A DNA stretch of 64,000 bases from Rotaria sp. Silwood1 (Eukaryota; Rotifera; Eurotatoria; Philodinida; Philodinidae), in contig CAJNOP010000210.1 of the NCBI GenBank assembly GCA_905250075.1, positions 101,116-165,115 of the forward strand. Direction: 5' to 3'. The notes under the pieces were generated by a model. That model saw only the letters and a list, made by a program, of their open reading frames with translations. It made no database searches and was not told where the DNA came from. Each line of letters begins with the position of its first letter. Position 1 is the first letter of the stretch. Below are positions 23,404 to 35,889 of this stretch, piece by piece. Made by a program: the position numbers and the translations under genes.

Positions 23404-25815
23404 ATGATATATGTTATAGATCCAGCATCTATTGATGAAAATATTGATTTAATTTATGAGAAAGATGATATTCGATTATGTACTATACAACGCGCAGTAC
23501 CACAACAGAAGTTAGGCTTTTGTGTATATTATCATCGAAAAGAACATTTTCATTATATCGAGTTCTATAATAATTGGGAATTAAGTCTGGCCTATCAAGC
23601 AGGCATTAAAAATTTTGATCGAATCATCGAGCTAAACGGCATTAATATTGAAAAAGATACACCGTATGAACTACGAAATCGTTTCAATATTGACCAGAAT
23701 CTTCCAGTACATATGCTTGTATGTAGTCCGGCTACATATATTCACTACAAATCTACTGGAAAACTTTTGCATAGTCATCTTCGAACTGTCCATCATTTGA
23801 GACCTGTATATGCTATATCAAGTAACTAACATGTGTTTTATTGTCTCTTGTTATTTGATTATTATTTCAATTATCGATTTAATTTTAGTGTTGGACTCGA
23901 ATACAAATGCAAAAGAAGTTACTGTCGATCATCATAGTTTTTGCGCTGTACAATGGGAAAACAGTTGTACTATTTCTACAGTACCTCAGTCAGCGGTTTT
24001 CAAATCACCTGAATATACTCATGTAAATGATGTCTGTTTTATCGAAACGGCTGGACACTATCGAAAAGGACAAATTATTTTCAAAGGTTTATTATTATTG
24101 TACGTAGACATGATTTAAACAAAAATGTATTTCTTTGTAGGTTTACATGATGATTGTGAAAAGTTGACAACACATCATTCAACTAAATCACTGATCGAAA
24201 ACGTTCTCGATACAGCGGCTAGTTTATTGATTAGAAAAAAGCGATACATTTTGGATACAAACACAAAGGTTAGTCATGATTTTCCTATTGATAACTGTAC
24301 ATCTTCATCAAATGTAAAAATAACATTATCTTCACGAAAAGCATTTGAAATACACTTTTTATGAATGAGTAGCTTATTTTCCAACAAATGCATAGATTCA
24401 TCTTTAAACTCAATTGTAAAGCTATAATCAGAAAGGAATAAGAACTAGAGTCATATTTGATATAGTGAATGTTCGAAAAAAAACAGATATATCTGGCAAG
24501 AAATTTATGTATCATTTTAGAAACTGGAAATAGATACAGTGCAAGCCGAAATTGCTACTCAGAATGCAAATAGTGATACTAATGTAAGACAGAACGCAAA
24601 TGATGTCCAACGTATTCAAAACGGTAAGTTGTAACTGCATGCCATTATCAACAGAAAAATAAAATTTTAAAATAAGAAGCAATGAAAATATCTTCAAATA
24701 ATGAACGTCACTTATTTTTTTTTTGGCCTTAAAATCGAGTCTCACATGAAAATAAAGTCTAATGTCATTATTAAAACAATGTTCTATAATCTATTACTGA
24801 AACACTTTGATAATGTCATCACCAAACACTTCCATTATGATAAAGGGTACATTTTAAAAACAAATTATTCTTTCTCACTTTAGATTCATGTATAACACTG
24901 GAACAGCTTCCAGACCAATTATTTTTCTATTTATTTACTTTCATAAACATTCAACATTTATATAGTGCTTTTTGGGGACTCAATAGACGGCTGAACAATG
25001 TGATTCAATCCTGTAAAAATTTATGTTTAACTTTTGATGAGAACACTGATTTATTGTCGATGCAATCCTATTCTCCTTATGTAAATGAATTAATAATCCA
25101 GATCTCCACTGATTGTGATTTTAGTCAATTTCCTAATTTACATAGATTGATATTATGTGATAGCAATCCGAAACATTTGTTTCAAATTAAGTCTGAAATC
25201 ATTCCCAATCTGAAACATCTATCTTTATTATTAGGATCAAAATTCATTCCTCCACAGCAATTAATTTGTGATGTGTTCTCCAATAAATTTCCATCTCTTC
25301 GTCATGTTCATTTGGGACGTATCGATTATTCCACTTATCATTCATGGACTACGTCACCTTCTCTTCAGTTCGTGTCAATCTTTTCGTGTAAATCAATGTC
25401 TATTCTAGCAATTCTGACTTCATGTCCTAATCTTCATCATCTGCAAGTTCATATTTTTCCTAGTGACAATAATGTATTCACATCGTCTACACCACTTAAT
25501 CATCCACTTCGACGACTTATTGTTTGGAGTAATTATACGGAACTATATTTTAATGATATTGACAGATTTCTTGCCTATACGCCTAACGTCGAATATTTAT
25601 ATCTACAAACAGTATATCGTACACCATTCATTCATTTAGCAAAAGGTCTAATCAATCGACTCCATCATTTGTTTCGATTTGATTGTTATATAAGAGAAAT
25701 GTTGACCAGAGATAGCCGTATTGGTAATTTAGCTAGTATACATAAAATGCATTCATGTTTCTATGGGATTCAATGTAAAGAAGAAAATGATAAATGTCGA
25801 ATATTTTCTACTTAA
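23404..25815 (+). CDS. PDZ-F-box-LRR protein
   Basis: Five exons fit in phase: 23404-23821, 23889-24086, 24141-24268, 24521-24623, 24884-25815 (593 codons including stop from the ATG at 23404). A PDZ domain occupies about residues 15-110: carboxylate-binding loop KLGFCVYY, then AYQAGIKNFDRIIELNGINI, the conserved helix and strand. A spacer follows. Exon 5 opens with an F-box-like motif (TLEQLPDQLFFYLFTFINIQ, then LNRRL) leading into about 280 residues of leucine-rich repeat-like strands (PNLKHLSLLLG, FPSLRHVHLG, CPNLHHLQVH). F-box proteins recruit substrates to SCF ubiquitin ligases via Skp1; the LRR and here the PDZ would choose targets. The fused reading depends on the 24624/24883 intron (phase 1 on both sides), which I infer. 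If that intron is wrong there are two genes. The true start may lie further upstream. Confidence 0.65.
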
Positions 25816-26070
25816 TGGTTTCTTACTGATAGGAAATAAGATTAAATAAATATTCTTTTTACAATACAAAACTTGGTTATTTTTAACAATCTTTTCATTA
25901 GGGTATCTCGGATTATACTGTGGTTTTTATGAATGGCACACTTCAGAAAAGTTACGCACTGGTGAAAACCTCGTCGTATGAAAGATGCGATCAACTGTGA
26001 TATTCTCAGGAAGGATGCAGGTGTGAGTGTGGATAACGAACTTATACTCCTGCTCTCACTCAACCCGATA
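25816..26070. other. 3' flank of the F-box gene
   Basis: Short intergenic stretch with an AATAAA-containing sequence shortly after the stop (25844-25851) and hairpin 11. Confidence 0.4.
26014..26062. repeat. Telomere-like hairpin 11
   Basis: ATGCAGGTGTGAGTGTGGAT and ACTCCTGCTCTCACTCAACC around AACGAACTTAT. It lies directly beside the nested MITEs. Confidence 0.55.
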
Positions 26071-26074
26071 TCTA

Positions 26075-26599
26075 TTGGGTTGGTAAGAAATTTTTGTCGT
26101 TTTTTTTCGTAACTTCGTAGAACAGTCAAGAAAGTTCTAGAAGTTTCCATGCTAAGAGTATATAAAGGGAGTGTAAATATCTTTCGAACAACAATAAAAC
26201 TATGGATATACAGGGTGTCTCAGAAGTAAGGGAACAAGAAGGGTATCTTCTAAAATTGAACGAAAAATTGTTTATGATAGTTTGCGCACTTTTTATTGAT
26301 GTAGAAAGCTGAAATTTTCAGAAATAAAAGATCTTGGCTAGATACAGGTGTGATAAAAATTTCAGCTCTCCACATCAATAAAAAGTGCGCAAACTATCAT
26401 AAACAATTTTTCGTTCAATTTTAGAAGATACCCTTCTTGTTCCCTTACTTCTGAGACACCCTGTATATCCATAGTTTTATTGTTGTTCGAAAGATATTTA
26501 CACTCCCTTTATATACTCTTAGCATGGAAACTTCTAGAACTTTCTTGACTGTTCTACGAAGTTACGAAAAAAAACGACAAAAATTTCTTACCAACCCAA
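26075..26599. mobile_element. Palindromic mariner-like MITE (outer element)
   Basis: Both ends carry TTGGGTTGGTAAGAAA in inverted orientation, flanked by TA (26073-26074, 26600-26601), as expected for Tc1/mariner integration. The terminus resembles mariner ends of the TTGGGTTGGCAA type. Each arm is about 136 bases, and the two arms appear identical base for base, so the element is very young or kept identical. The centre of the palindrome is occupied by a second MITE. No transposase is encoded. A transcript would fold into a nearly perfect double-stranded RNA. Confidence 0.85.
26211..26463. mobile_element. Inner MITE nested at the centre of the outer palindrome
   Basis: 253 bases beginning CAGGGTGTCTCAGAAGTAAG and ending with its inverse, flanked by TA on both sides (26209-26210, 26464-26465). 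The arms match for about 95 bases with no visible difference and then with a few mismatches around a 60-base loop. CAGGGTGTC ends and TA targets fit the Tc1/mariner/IS630 group. It is inserted exactly at the symmetry centre of the outer element. Confidence 0.8.
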
Positions 26600-26601
26600 T
26601 A

Positions 26602-27202
26602 GTATCTTATTTTTCTCATTTTGCCTTGGTCGTCCTTCTCGTATTTACAACCGAATAAAATAATTATCACTAAAAATCTTATCTTTATACGAGTGTATAT
26701 TCATTTTCTTAAATGAAATACACTCATAAAGAATTCGGTTATCTCATTGTAAGAATCAGTTAACACTTAATACTTATTTCGCGACATTTTCACTTTTATC
26801 ACACTTTGTATTGGTTGGTGTAAATTACACGCACAATATAGTGTAGAGGTGAGAACGCTGTGGAATATGTATAATTAAAGTAAAAATCTACTCATAAGCC
26901 TAGTTTGAATATGACGAGAATGATATCTACTATTTCCAAATTCCTTCCAGACTACGAAAAAAAATACAACGTGAAGCCTGGGTGCGATCTGCACTTAACG
27001 ATTTTAAATTGCATTAATGAATGTGACCCGATAAACATTTATGCATCGTAATGTTTAAGTAATAATTATTTGCTGCCATAACATATAGAGAGTATGAATG
27101 CATGCCTTATAAAGAAAATTGAAAGAGAATAAGGAAAAAAAAACATTAAAATATATCCGAGCTATTTTCTAAAACTATTCACCGTAGAAAGATTATAGCA
27201 TA
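26602..27202. other. Intergenic, no gene seen
   Basis: AT-rich. ACGAGTGTATATTCATTTTC and ATGAAATACACTCATA near 26690-26730 form a small hairpin of no recognised type. Confidence 0.4.
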
Positions 27203-28118
27203 ATGCTTAACTTTTTTTCATATTTCATCAAGCATCAACCAACCGTCATTCTTATCACTGAAGCTAACAAAGACTTGGGCTTTGAAGTTGTGAAGAAGCG
27301 TGTAACAGCTTCAACAGATCCCAATAAAACTATTATTCTACTGGGAAGTTGTGATATACAACGAGGGCAAGACGCAATTTCTCGATTGGGTTCACCGCCG
27401 AATGTACACTTACTTCAGTTGGATACTTAGTCACAAGATAGTATCGCTCGTGCTACTAATGGAATCAAAGAAGAATATAATGGTTGTCTTGATATTCTCA
27501 TCAATAATGCAGGTATTGCGAAGCGAGCAACAACGATCGATGCAGCTCGCGAAGTATTTGCTACAGAATATTATGGTATCAAAATGGTCAATGAATATAT
27601 GTTTCCTCTTTTACGAGAAAATGGTCGCATTGTGAATGTGTCAAGTGAAGTAGGTTCTTGGACTTTGCATAGAGCATCGAGTGATCTTCAGAGTCAATAT
27701 ATGTCTCTGACATTGACAATAGAAGAATTAAATTAACTTGTCAAATATTTTTTTCAGTTATTGAACATGCACGATAAAGTCGATACACGTGGTTATAGTT
27801 CTATACCACCAATGTTATTTTATGGCGTATCTAAAGCGGCTCTCACTCGAATCGAAGCAGGTCAGTGGTCAGCGATGAAAAATGTTTTAGTAGTTGCTAT
27901 GTGTCCCAGTTATTGTGCTACTGATCTTAATAATCATGAATCTGAAGCTCGTCCTGCCAAATTCGGTGCTGATTCTATTCTTTATGTAGTCAACATTTCG
28001 CAAAATGAAATTGAAAGTGGTATTTTTTTATCAAGATGGAGAAAGAAGTCGTAAATTTTTGCATGCACAATGGACCTATCCGAACATAAAGATCCTGAAA
28101 ACACACGAGAAACACTAA
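27203..28118 (+). pseudogene. Short-chain dehydrogenase/reductase (carbonyl-reductase-like), decayed
   Basis: A classic SDR order is visible in one frame: a Rossmann start (PTVILITEANKDLGFEVVKK), LDILINNAGIAKRATTIDAA, ENGRIVNVSSEVGS, YGVSKAAL (the YxxxK catalytic pair) and VAMCPSYCATDLNNH. Such enzymes reduce carbonyls with NADPH. It looks broken: the TGxxxGIG cofactor motif has become TEANKDLG, two in-frame stops occur (near 27429 and 27734), a few residues are missing after YGVSKAAL, and the last about 30 codons (DGERSRKFLHAQW) continue in another frame after a T-run near 28025. An acceptor-like sequence before 27232 suggests the true coding start is at QPTVILIT. Host-gene relic. Confidence 0.75.
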
Positions 28119-28817
28119 ATGTAAACAGAGATTGTAATCCACTTTAGAATATAATTTTTGACTCTGAAATAAAAACTAATGATAAGATAATGAAATCAAA
28201 GAAACTTCCAGAATGTTGGTAACCCGTTAGATTTTGATTCAATGACATGAAAATTCACTGTAGAAAATTGAAGAAAGTATATTTCGTGAGGGTGTCGATT
28301 TTCATGTTAAAAGCATTAAATATTTGATAACGGAGGCCCAACAAGGAGGTCCTGAGAAGATATGATCGGCAAAGTAGAATCCAATGTGACCATCGAATTG
28401 CGATCAAAGAAAAAAAAACTCTTTGATAATATTCTCATATTAGTATCACAGTTTTTCTCTGTTGTAGATCAATGTATATTCGAATATAATTACATCATTT
28501 TGAAGAGCGGAAAACTGTGAATACAAAGGATCGAATAGAACTAACATGAAAATTATTATCAAAGAATTTCTTTCCTTAGGCTACGATCTCATGATCATGA
28601 GTATCGTGTGCGATATGTTTGTACGTGTGTGCTGAATGAAGGTGGAAACTGACGAACGGTTGACAGGCTATCTATGCCTACACTCTCTAGTCACGCTGAT
28701 GTTGAGTTATTTGTATTTTCTTGTTATTTCTGTTCTTTTATTTGTTTTTGTGGCGTGTGGATGAGAACGTTGTCTAAATCGATATCAAGACTCACACTCA
28801 CACCCATTCTGTTATAT
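28119..28817. other. Intergenic between converging pseudogenes
   Basis: No coding signal; holds hairpin 12 at its right end. Confidence 0.5.
28751..28807. repeat. Telomere-like hairpin 12
   Basis: TGGCGTGTGGATGAGAACG and ACTCACACTCACACCCA around TTGTCTAAATCGATATCAAG. Confidence 0.55.
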
Positions 28818-29741
28818 CTATACGAACAGTGTTATATTACCGCGTCTTAGCGAAATAAAGTGCATAATATTCGTTAGTTCATCAGCAGGTATTTGAGGTG
28901 GTACGAATATGTCAATGCGAAGCGTGGTCACAGAAATATATTTTTCGAGATGATAGCGCTTGGCCATTGATACAGGAATCATAACATCCTGAGTACCACT
29001 CTGGTTATCTGTCATCAAAAGTTCGGTATTCAGAATGACAAACATGAAGTAGATTACGTAATATATTTCATCAATCATGAATCCAGACGGTCCAATAATT
29101 ACATGACTAAAGCCTCGTTGTCGAAGTTCATTTATTCGTTTTTCGGAAGTTACCAGGCAGCTGTAGAAATTTGTAGGTCGATTATCCGAATGGAAAAAGT
29201 AAGTGAGATAACAATCCCATTGATCACCTTCTATTCGGATTGCATAGTGTTTTTCGTGATGCATACCACGTGCTCGACGATTGTAATAGTGAAATTACTA
29301 TAAAATTGCTCCAGTTAGAAACAGCACTAACAGAAAGCTACCACCAACGACCAATCCTGGTTTATCGATTTGAGCGTAGATAATGATTAGAACAATACCA
29401 AGAACCAGGAAGACAAGAGTAGAAATAAGGAAAAAGTTCATAAATTGACGTAGTCGCTGATTGTTTGCAGCAACCAGCTGAGCTGCAATTTCAGGTTTCG
29501 AATCCCAAGAATCACTAATGGGATCATTGTTTGGATCAAGTTGCGAAGCAACGGTTTTCGCAGATGGTTTCTCTATTTTGATTGATGGTTCAGAGTCTAT
29601 TTCTGCAACAGTATCTATCTTAGATATCGAATCGTTAGTCACTGGGATTATTTTAGCATTCATATTAGCAAAAAGAAGTCTAGTTGTCGACGCTGCTAGT
29701 GTTGAAATGAAAAATGGTTATGATTCTGAATTCAGTGACAT
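28818..29741 (-). pseudogene. Two-TM protein with conserved C-terminal region, interrupted by in-frame stops
   Basis: One minus-strand frame of 308 codons starts at ATG 29741. In order it has an acidic, Ser-rich N-terminus, two adjacent hydrophobic helices (FFLISTLVFLVLGIVLIIIY and LVVGGSFLLVLFLTGAIL), then a soluble half with EGDQWDCYLTYFF, RGFSHVIIGPSGFMIDEIYY and DIFVPPQIPADELTNIMHF. It resembles a bdelloid membrane-protein family I cannot name. The frame holds three stops: one about eight codons from the start and a TAG-TAA pair after the second helix near 29298. No frameshift is seen. Each stop is one C-to-T step from a Gln codon. It is probably a young pseudogene; alternatively translation starts at M29663 and ends after the helices, giving a 121-residue membrane peptide. 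Confidence 0.55.
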
Positions 29742-31591
29742 GTAATCGTACTGAATAACAAAAAATCAACAAAAGTAAACACTAGATAACAAATCAGTTT
29801 CGTCATAAATTTCACATTGACTATTTACATTCGTAGGCGTTATTATTTTTCTTTCCTACTCTTTTATTCACAGAATACAACATCGACAGAAGATACCCAC
29901 AAGTTATTTATTGTTTACAGTACGTATCTATGGACTGTAAAACGGAAATAACTTATTGTTAGATTAAAAATAACAGCATAGTTGCCTTATAAATATTCTA
30001 CACGATGTTACACTAATCTCGTCGTACAACTGTATTTATGAGCTGACATTGTTATATTTTTCAAATTTTATATCACTAGTCTTCAACTACAAAATAAATT
30101 ATATCTAACAAATAATTCACTTAGTTTACTGACATACAAAGGAAAAAAATAGAAAAATAAACTATTAATGATGCATACAACACATATATACGATTGTTAT
30201 GTCAATGATTGATCTAATCAAATGAAATTAAAAATTAATTCATATTGATTAAAATTGGAAACGAAATAAATACAAACGAAATATCATATTTATCATCATC
30301 ATCAACATCTTTTACTATTGATCAATCGGCAGTTGATATTAATGATGTAACGAAATATTCAATAAAGAATGATGTTATTTTTTCGTTAGGTTAACTACAT
30401 GTATTTTATTTATTACATGTTGACACCATCCTTTGTATAGATATTAACTAACACCATTTCATCATTCCAATTGTGTTCATATGACAGAGAGCACAACTTT
30501 ACATAGGAAAGAAGAATATGGATTATAAACGAGAACTATAGAAAGAGCCACTATTACATGAGTAATGAAAAAAGTGACACGATATTGCATCATTAAAAAA
30601 TTGAGCAAACGAATGATGATAAGATGATAATATGTTAGCGTACTTTATTTAATAGCACAAATGAAATATTGCTTTTGATCAAGAGTTTTAGTCATAATGT
30701 AATTATACTATGAGAAAACTACTTACAACACAACTGTATTTTTATTTTTTATCTTATAACAGGACATGTAATATTAGTTCAACACTTCTATGGACTGTAA
30801 AACGGTAAAAATTATCTTTTACTATTATAGTGCTTTTTCACGAAATATCTGTTGATAAAATAACTCTCGACGAAAAATATTTTAACGAATATGTCCCTCA
30901 ACGAACTAATATTTTCGTATTCTCGTAGGTGATTATAGTGATGTAAAAAGTTTGAGAATGAGTATGATCTTTTTTCATATTCCTTGAAGAAAATGGTCAA
31001 CAGTCACTCGTATGAAATGAAAAAAGTATATATAATATTAATTTAAGTACTTTGCTCGTAAATAAATTATTATGATTTTTGATTTGATAACACAAAAAAG
31101 TTATTGTTCTTTATTTTTCCGTCGTATTTAAATATTTTTTTTTCATTTCTGTTTTAAAAGTTGATATCATTGAGAATCATGACATTGATCATGATGATAT
31201 GACCAAAATGAGATATGAAAATTGAAGTTTTGTATGCCTCTTCTGGCAAATCAAAGATAAAAAATCCTTATTTATGCAATGTATTAAGATTCAGAATCTG
31301 AAAAAGAACATAATAATAGTTGAATAATTAATAATATTATTTTAAAATGACTAATATGCTCTTGTAGATCTTGTAAATCATCAAGATAATGTGTCTACAT
31401 GTTGTTTGGCATAATCGGTATAGTTTTTCAATCGATCTATCTGTATTTCAGTAACAATAAAAATTTTTACATTATTAAAAAAAAAAGAATCAAATGTGAA
31501 CGTCAATGATCACGACAAGACCCATCGTTAAATGAAAAATAACCTTGAATGTCATAAAATAACAATCTGAAACGATAAACAGAATTATATA
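29742..31591. other. Intergenic, no firm gene
   Basis: Very AT-rich. The 19-base sequence TCTATGGACTGTAAAACGG occurs twice in direct orientation (29927-29945 and 30787-30805), possibly remnants of a duplicated segment. Confidence 0.4.
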
Positions 31592-31957
31592 ATGACACAA
31601 AACATGCAGAAATATGACTGTGTCAAACTTTTTGATTATGTTGTTTTTCATAGAGAACTACTATCAGAATTTTGTATTAATTTTATTCTTTTGATTGAAA
31701 TGGAAAACTCTTTCTCATCATGTCTAGTTCATTTCTTTCTCAAATCTTACCATACATTGATAACTGTCATCAAATTGGCAACATATTTATATAATGCTAG
31801 ACAAAAATATCAGTATGAACATTCAGAGCTCAGTGATATTTATAATGTATTTAAATTATTGTGTTTATTAATTAAAGAACACATTGATTTTGTTGATGAA
31901 CAATATCATACAATATGCATAAAAAAGAATGAATTCGAACGAAAAAAAAACATGTGA
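31592..31957 (+). CDS. Hypothetical protein, 121 codons
   Basis: An ATG-initiated frame with protein-like composition and helix-rich character (SELSDIYNVFKLLCLLIKEH). It has no recognisable motif and no clear splice sites, and AT-rich sequence makes frames of this length possible by chance. Unrecognised. Confidence 0.3.
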   Translation: MTQNMQKYDCVKLFDYVVFHRELLSEFCINFILLIEMENSFSSCLVHFFLKSYHTLITVIKLATYLYNARQKYQYEHSELSDIYNVFKLLCLLIKEHIDFVDEQYHTICIKKNEFERKKNM

Positions 31958-34144
31958 ATGTGATGAATTATCGTTATAACATTAAAATTGCTTTTTTTTT
32001 GGTTGCTCCTCTTCATCTACTCAAATTAGCATAAGGATTACCAAGTTAGGTAAAACGCTTTTATATTCGATACGTATGTATACGATAGACAATGTCTGCT
32101 TTTTTCGTTTGGAAAAAATATTATGTTAAATGTTTTGTAGTAATACTCTACACAAGCAGTCAGAAATTCGAAGTTTATGCATTACAATAACCAACATTTT
32201 CTGCTACTTACACGTTTTAACTTTGGAGAAATATCCAGTTTTTTACATTTTAAAGTTGATATAATTTTGACTTCAATATCGTTAAAACGCAAAACATCGG
32301 ACGCTTTTCATATGTTTTCATAGGTTAAGAATTCAGTATTTGATTGCTATAAAATACATTGAAAATTTTTGTCAATACTGAATATTGGCTATATTTTATG
32401 ATGAGCTTTTCATAAGTACTTTCACATTTATCAGAAACAAAAACAACAAGAAAAAAAAGATCTGTTATATATACATGAAATGAAACAAGAAAATATGTAA
32501 AATTTTGTTTAAAAAGTCGAGTATATTTAGAGACTTATGTATATGTAAATCCTGTTTTTTTTTTCCTGATTACTGTGACAGTACTCATGGAAAGCTCATA
32601 ATAAAGAATAACTATTATTCAATATGGAAAAAATATTCAGTGTATTTTATAGCAATCTTATACTCAATAATTTCCTGATTTATTTCTACTGATATTCCTA
32701 GTGGATGTATTTTTTAACACATTTCATGTACTACTAATTTGTCGCCTTATGATAGCAAATGGAATGAGGATCAAAAATATAAATAGTGATTAAACATGTT
32801 GATAGACAAAATATCTTTGTTAAACTGATAAAAACTCGTTGATTATTGAAACAAAAAAGCCGTTTTTACGAATTTCATTCGTCAAGTGACGAGTTATAAA
32901 ACGTCGGTTTCTTCAATTTTTTCCTTCAACGCATGGAAACAACGTTGATTTGTCTGCGTTGTTATTTTTCAAGTATCTATTCTATATAATATATACAAAA
33001 GTGCTGCGTAATTGATAATAGTTTACATTCCTTCAATTTTTTTCAAAATACCATTTATTCAAAGATAAGACCTTCTATATATATGCATCAAGAAAGTGAA
33101 AAGAAAAAAAATAAGTAGAAAGAAATTGAATGAATGGTGACATACCATTTTTTGCATTATTTTTTTTATTTCGCACAGTGAGTTGTCTATATCATTTAGA
33201 GCTACAAACTTTATTTATAATGTTTATGAGAACTTTAAGTTATTTAAAAATCATGCATATTAACTTTTTAGTATATTAGAATACAACTCGTCGGTGGTTC
33301 AATTCAATCTTAATTCATCTTTACACATTTACTATGAACAGTCATATTATTAGTTGATAATATTTACCATTTAATGCAAATCATATTATCTGTAAGTTTA
33401 TATAGATTAGTCATTTAAGACAATATCTCATTTTTCAGCAAGATGAACATGATACTTTTGTAAAGTAATATAACGACGATGTTCTATGGTCTTTCTCAGC
33501 TTTGATCTTCATTGTTTTCTTTTATCTATCTTTCTCTTTTTTCAATTGTTTCGTTAATAATGCCAGCAAAGCGATTGAAAAAGAGAGAGAGAGATGTGTG
33601 AACGAGAATAGGACTCATTAGAACTACTGCTGCCTTTCATACCGACTCTGAAAGAAAGTAGTAGAACGAAAATTGATCTTACTATTATCTTAAATGACAT
33701 GATTGAGATCATAATAGCCAAATATTGAAATACGAAACACATTCATTAAATTCGTGTTGACATTAGTCTAAGGTTGCGGTTTTCCAGTTTTGGTTGCACT
33801 TCTTTTTTATATAATATATTGCAAGGCCGACACAAATGGTTGTAACTTCTCGAGGAAAACTTAGAAGAGTATTCATTGTAAAAAAAACTAACAATACTAT
33901 TGAGGCTATTGGACCTTGAAGTCAAGTTATCTCTGCTTAGCTCTTAGAATTTGTTAGTAATTCATTTGACATTTCTCCTATTACATTCTTGGTGAACATA
34001 GAAAATATTCAATTATTTAATTTTGTATTTTTTTAAATATATTCATAAATATTTGAATATATGTATACGTATATAACTAACATAATTGTCTATAAATATT
34101 TTAATTTTTCTTTGCAAAATTTTTTAATGTTATAACTTCTACAG
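31958..34144. other. Intergenic, no gene seen
   Basis: AT-rich low-complexity DNA with a short GA dinucleotide run near 33580. Confidence 0.5.
34129..34144 (+). other. Splice acceptor just upstream of the 285-residue hypothetical protein
   Basis: TATAACTTCTACAG ends 21 bases before the ATG at 34166; candidate spliced-leader addition site or end of a 5' UTR intron. Confidence 0.4.
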
Positions 34145-34165
34145 ATCAATTAAAACAAATTGAAA

Positions 34166-35023
34166 ATGAGTTCAAAAATTTGGTTTAAAAGTACAACTGG
34201 TTCACAAACAAATCTTACGAATATGTTGCAGCCAATGGAAGGATCTGTTATTATCCCGTTGGATTTCTTTAATCAATTGGCATCAGCCTATTACAATACA
34301 GAAAATCGATATTTTTCATCAACTGATGCTAGTACGGCTCCAATTAAGAGTATGTCAAGAATACTTGAGTGTAAATCTAAAACAATAAGAGTTTTTAACT
34401 ATATTTTAGCAAAGAAAGATGTGAAGTGTCAAACTGATATTGAATATGCAAATGAAAAAACATTGAAAATACTGGTCGGTTCACCATCATCTTTAACTCA
34501 ATCAATAATATCTTCAAATCCCACAGAGAAGACAACAGTTGTTTACGGTAAAGAAATTAATTCTCGTTTCACATCTGATGACATCAGTTATGTATCTTAT
34601 CTTTTAGATCAAAATAAAAAGAATCCATTAACAATTAACATTAACAAACAACGACTATCAAATAAAAAGAAACAGCGAAAAAAACCATATGCTATTAAAT
34701 CGACAATTACCAAAAGACCTCTAATAGAACAACAAAAGATGATATTGAAAGTTGATCAAACTTCAACTGCTCATATTATTCCATCATCATCGAAATCATC
34801 AAATGATGCTGAAAATGATAGAATAAGAAGAATAAAGGCAAATGAAAGGCAAGAAAAATTTCGTGCTTTCGCTCTTACATTTAATGCATTAGCAAATATT
34901 GATCAATCACTGAATTCAACTTCATACAACAAAGAATTAGAAAAAAAATTCCTCACTACTCTATTACCTTCAATACAACAAACTGTATCCGAAACATTTA
35001 AAACCGAAGACCATCATCATTAA
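34166..35023 (+). CDS. Hypothetical protein, 285 residues, largely disordered
   Basis: An intronless frame from ATG 34166 (MSSKIWFKSTTG...) to TAA. Low-complexity, Ser/Thr/Lys-rich sequence with a basic cluster (LSNKKKQRKKPYAIK) in the middle and a helical C-terminal segment (NDRIRRIKANERQEKFRAFA) before a His tail. No enzyme motif, signal peptide or membrane helix. The basic cluster could be a nuclear localisation signal. AATAAA-like A-rich sequence follows the stop closely. Codon use is typical of the neighbouring intact genes and there is no stop, so it is probably real. Family not recognised. Confidence 0.65.
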   Translation: MSSKIWFKSTTGSQTNLTNMLQPMEGSVIIPLDFFNQLASAYYNTENRYFSSTDASTAPIKSMSRILECKSKTIRVFNYILAKKDVKCQTDIEYANEKTLKILVGSPSSLTQSIISSNPTEKTTVVYGKEINSRFTSDDISYVSYLLDQNKKNPLTININKQRLSNKKKQRKKPYAIKSTITKRPLIEQQKMILKVDQTSTAHIIPSSSKSSNDAENDRIRRIKANERQEKFRAFALTFNALANIDQSLNSTSYNKELEKKFLTTLLPSIQQTVSETFKTEDHHH

Positions 35024-35889
35024 TGAAGAAAAAAATAAAATAAAAACTCATCTATAATAAATCAAGCTCATGTTTAATACTTTTTCTTGTTTTTATTTCG
35101 TCGTAGTTCACATAAAATACATGAATTTTAAATAATAATTATTTCATTTATGTAATATCAATAAAATTCTCATATATATATTCATTCAAGACAAATCTTG
35201 ATACTTGCTTTATGTTGGCAGAAGCGTGCAATAGTGAATAGTTCTTCAATGATACGCACAGCCCTCTTAAAGGGTAATGAAATCATAATGTCAAACTAAC
35301 ATGACAGTAATAAAGGATCAGAATAAAACTGTAGAACTGAGCAGGAATGTGAATGGAAGTGAAGAGAAGACCGACATTTACACCCCACCCACATCTCTTT
35401 TTGTGCTCTGCTATCTCTATTATAGTGCGGTACTATGACAACGCAAGTCAATCTAAAGTGGTATACTGGAATTTTCTCATATTTTTTGGTGTTTACATAC
35501 ATCTGTTCTCTTAGCAAATCTTATTTTAGCTGAATATATGTTCAATAAAAACATTACATTTTCGAACTTTTATTTGATCATGCAAGAAATTATAAATAAT
35601 AATTAACAACAAGCATAGCTTTTATATGTTATTTAACCAGATCATATCCACATGCCGCATCCATATATGCATTCCATTTTGGTTCGAGTATTGTGTACAG
35701 CTATCATACTTATGAATACATCATAGTCTTCTCCGTCAGTGCTAAAAGTCACCAGAAAACGCTTGAAAAACTTAACGTTAATTTGTTCAATTATGAGAGT
35801 TCAGTAAAATCTATTTAATATCATGAAATCTCATACTAAAATCAATAAAGTATAATGCATTATAAATCAGATACTTTGTTATATCTAGT
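35024..35889. other. 3' flank and intergenic
   Basis: Contains AATAAA signals for the upstream gene and hairpin 13; nothing else seen. Confidence 0.5.
35344..35397. repeat. Telomere-like hairpin 13
   Basis: GAATGTGAATGGAAGTGAAG and ACATTTACACCCCACCCACA around AGAAGACCG. It shares the GAAGAGAAGA core with hairpin 3. Confidence 0.55.
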
